Positions 40,267 through 42,343 of a stretch of 42,343 bases of DNA are shown in pieces. The stretch is from contig CAYXSA010000030.1 of assembly GCA_964467315.1 (NCBI GenBank), forward strand, positions 1 to 42,343, given 5' to 3'. Origin of the DNA: JAAFIM01 sp964467315 (GTDB taxonomy: Bacteria; Bacteroidota; Bacteroidia; Chitinophagales; Saprospiraceae). Within the stretch, counting starts at the first letter, position 1, and every line of letters starts with the position of its first letter. Both the position numbers and the translations under genes were made by a program. The notes below the pieces were generated by a model. That model ran no database searches. It was given only the letters and a program-made list of their open reading frames with translations, and was not told the origin of the DNA.

Positions 40267-41559
40267 CTACGGGTATGTGCGCAAATCGCGGTCATTGCTG
40301 CTGCCACTCGGCGCGAAAAAGCCGCGCAGTCGGCTTGCCCATTGCCCCAAGCGAGCAAAATCCGTGCAATGCCAAGCCAGCAAAACGATAAAACTCATCG
40401 GCACGGCGCGGTAGCGCACAATAGTCCCCTCATTGCCAACAAGCAAGCCGATAAGCAGGAGATAACCCAGCGAAAAAGCGAGCAAAAAATAGAAAAATGC
40501 CGTTTTTTGCACATCGCGGCGAGCCACAAAAAAAGAAAGCAAGAGCATCGACAAAATAAGCAAGGTTTCCAGAGCGGCAAACCACTGTAGCCAACCCGAA
40601 GAAGAGCCCAGCATAGGACGCGCAAAAACGTTGATAGCGCCCTTCGGAAGCTGCATCAGCAACGTCCAACCATCGGAAAACTCCGTGATATTGCCAATGC
40701 GGGAATCGCCTACCTCGTTCAAAAAAGCCTGCTGCTTGCTCACTAAAGCCGCTAATAAACGATTATCAAGCAAGAAAGCATCGGCAAACAATACACAGCC
40801 CAGACCGAAAATAGCAAAGACCGCAAAACGCAACCCAAACTTTTTGGGCGCTATACTCGCCCAAGCATATACCACAAAGGCAGGCAACAGCAGCACTAAA
40901 GCGTAATGCCGCACCAAGCCCACCATTGTCAAACCGACAAACATCCAAAGCCAACGGCGGAAAACGAGCGCAGAAAATACTACACTCAAACCCCAAAATA
41001 AGAGCACATCTTTATGCAGGCCCGCCGTCCAGAAAAGCAGAGAAGGCAGCAAAAAGCAGCCGATGAGCCGCATAAGCGCAGGCATCTGTAGGGCACGCGC
41101 AAATAATTTGTATAGATTTAGCCCCGCAATGAGGCTTATCATCGCCATAAAAACGACATGCACCTCGTATACGCCTTGCGAAAGCGGTATCAATAAAGCA
41201 TTGAAATGTATGACCACATAAGTCCCCAAGTCCCGCCAAAAGATATGCGAGGGCGGATAAGTAAATATCTGCTCGTCGGCAGGTACGGCGGGATTATTGC
41301 CTATAAGGGATTGGAAATAATAATCTGGGTAACTCGTGAAGGTCGCCGCAATGCGCTTGCTTTCTTCAAAAAATAGCCAAGTATCTCCACCTAAAAACCA
41401 ATTTTGATGTATCAGACCATATAAAACGCCGACCAGCGTTTTGATAAAAAGTAGGGATATAAGCAAGCGACGGTCTACACCGCTGTTTACGAAAAATGAC
41501 AAGCGCCATATAAGCCCACTAAAAAGAAGAAGGTAGCCCGTAAGCAGCAATAAAGCCAT
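40267..41559 (-). CDS. Polytopic membrane protein, possible GT-C or polymerase-like
   Basis: The 430-residue protein has about ten hydrophobic segments spread over its whole length and a periplasmic loop near residues 58-110 (GGDTWLFFEESKRI ... FTYPPSHIFWRD). The acidic DTW pair in the first loop, many aromatic residues and the R-Y-R-x-x-P motif near residue 386 recall lipid-linked sugar-transferring GT-C or O-antigen-polymerase-type proteins. This likeness is weak and the gene is best called a conserved-looking membrane protein of unknown function. A TATATTTG -7-like box lies at 41643-41650, with poor -33 spacing. Confidence 0.65.
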   Translation of the reverse strand: MALLLLTGYLLLFSGLIWRLSFFVNSGVDRRLLISLLFIKTLVGVLYGLIHQNWFLGGDTWLFFEESKRIAATFTSYPDYYFQSLIGNNPAVPADEQIFTYPPSHIFWRDLGTYVVIHFNALLIPLSQGVYEVHVVFMAMISLIAGLNLYKLFARALQMPALMRLIGCFLLPSLLFWTAGLHKDVLLFWGLSVVFSALVFRRWLWMFVGLTMVGLVRHYALVLLLPAFVVYAWASIAPKKFGLRFAVFAIFGLGCVLFADAFLLDNRLLAALVSKQQAFLNEVGDSRIGNITEFSDGWTLLMQLPKGAINVFARPMLGSSSGWLQWFAALETLLILSMLLLSFFVARRDVQKTAFFYFLLAFSLGYLLLIGLLVGNEGTIVRYRAVPMSFIVLLAWHCTDFARLGQWASRLRGFFAPSGSSNDRDLRTYP

Positions 41560-41642
41560 ATTTTATAGTGTCAGCGCGGTATAAAGTTGGTTTGTTTCTG
41601 TGTTGGGGAAGGTGTTGGCATAAATAAGCGGCATACAAGTCG

Positions 41643-41650
41643 CAAATATA
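41643..41650 (-). promoter_or_regulatory. Possible -7 box TATATTTG of the membrane protein gene
   Basis: On the minus strand about 85 bases before the ATG at 41559. The nearest upstream TTTG is 14 bases away instead of 17-21. Confidence 0.4.
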
Positions 41651-41721
41651 GCCCTTTTGAAGCTCAAACGCTTATTCAAAACGAACATAATTTTAATTTA
41701 TTTTAACAACTGGGGGTAAAT

Positions 41722-42225
41722 ATGCAGAAAATCGGCTTAATCAGCGATACACACAGCCATTGGGAGGACAAACTCTATACCACCCTCGCCGACTGCGACG
41801 AGATTTGGCACGCGGGCGACATCGGCAGCCAAGAGATAGCCGATAAAATGGAGGCTTTCAAACCGACCCGCGCCATCTGGGGCAATATCGACGACGGCGA
41901 AATGCGCAGGCGCTATACGGAAACACTGGTTTTCGAATTGGAGGGGGTGCGGGTGCTGATGACGCACATCGGCGGCAGACCACCCACTTACAATACATAC
42001 ACAAAACAATTGCTACAACTGCGTGAGCCTCAACTGTTTATATGCGGGCATTCGCATATACTGCTGGTGCAATACGATGCCGCTTTCGGCTGCTTACACA
42101 TCAACCCTGGTGCTATTGGCGTGGAGGGCTGGCACAAACAGCGCACGGCTATCACTTTCGAGCTCGAAAGCGGCAAAGTAAACAAGCTTCAAGTCATAGA
42201 TTTCGGAAAACGGGGGCAAATATAA
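41722..42225 (+). CDS. YfcE/MJ0936-type metallophosphoesterase
   Basis: The 167-residue calcineurin-like phosphoesterase has all metal ligands in order: SDTHSH (Asp9, His11), HAGDIG, GNIDD, MTHIGG and GHSH, followed by INPGAIG. It is the compact YfcE class that hydrolyses phosphodiesters in vitro with Mn; cellular substrates are uncertain. The divergent gene upstream begins 162 bases away; no TAnnTTTG box is obvious on this strand. Confidence 0.92.
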   Translation: MQKIGLISDTHSHWEDKLYTTLADCDEIWHAGDIGSQEIADKMEAFKPTRAIWGNIDDGEMRRRYTETLVFELEGVRVLMTHIGGRPPTYNTYTKQLLQLREPQLFICGHSHILLVQYDAAFGCLHINPGAIGVEGWHKQRTAITFELESGKVNKLQVIDFGKRGQI

Positions 42226-42300
42226 GACAAATATCGGCAACTTTATTCTACCGAAAAAGGGGACAAAAAAGGGACAGGGCTCGCGTTCCCGCACAAAAAA

Positions 42301-42336
42301 GAAGCGCGAGCGCGTAAATTTACGCGCTCGCGCTTC
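42301..42336. terminator. 36-bp perfect palindrome, possible terminator
   Basis: Arms GAAGCGCGAGCGCGTAAA and its complement meet without a spacer. An A-run (ACAAAAAA) on the left side becomes a U-run for a transcript coming from the right, so it could end a gene on the minus strand beyond the window. On the plus strand it lies 75 bases after the phosphoesterase stop. Confidence 0.55.
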
Positions 42337-42343
42337 TTGGTGT

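Overview
The window is a chromosomal stretch of a Bacteroidota bacterium, most like the Cytophagales/Saprospirales side of the phylum (inference). The evidence is a type B type IX secretion (T9SS) sorting domain on a giant surface protein, a PorP/SprF-type partner, a short RpoD without region 1.1, a DUF4249 lipoprotein, many lipobox signal peptides, and promoters of the TTG...TAnnTTTG class. I see no phage genes, complete insertion sequence, tRNA, rRNA or CRISPR array.

Layout. 1-5.5 kb, minus strand: SAM hydroxide adenosyltransferase-like protein, FtsX, a DEDDh exonuclease, PurE, a small lipoprotein and a GH3-like enzyme. 5.7-9 kb: LVIVD-repeat lipoprotein, small lipoprotein and CotH-like lipoprotein. 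9-15 kb, minus: Prc/Tsp protease, then a membrane-linked set (DPM-like glycosyltransferase, processive glycosyltransferase, UbiA-like protein). 15-23.7 kb, minus: a PorP-coiled-coil-OmpA fusion beside a 2235-residue Gly-rich/Ig-repeat T9SS cargo, probably a secretion pair. 24-27 kb, plus: a 62-residue reading frame interrupted at a run of nine G, then an unrecognised 895-residue protein. 27-32 kb: desaturase, DUF4249 lipoprotein and a large OmpA-headed protein. 32-42 kb: glutathione peroxidase, GT2, MurB, DUF1697, ribosomal protein L31 type B, KdtA, RpoD, BioD, a polytopic membrane protein and a YfcE-type phosphoesterase.

The most striking content is between genes. One modular repeat (called R1 here) occurs 12 times in 42 kb. 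It has fixed anchors (GCGTGAGGGATAG, ATAGCCCGAC, GGCACGCCCAAAAAA) separated by hairpins whose stems differ between copies but stay paired. Some copies carry a conserved internal loop, some share identical hairpin cassettes, and two pairs stand head to head. One copy (38033) is interrupted at its first anchor by a 291-bp element with 19-bp perfect terminal inverted repeats and an 8-bp target duplication, a MITE. Two further repeat families (R2, a GCCGCC hairpin between GTAC ends; R3, TTACGA/TCGTAA heptamer-flanked units) fill other gaps.

Housekeeping genes dominate the coding part. The accessory-looking parts are the giant adhesin with its partner, the poly-G/895-residue locus, and the repeats. 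All functional calls rest on motifs read by eye; no database search was possible.
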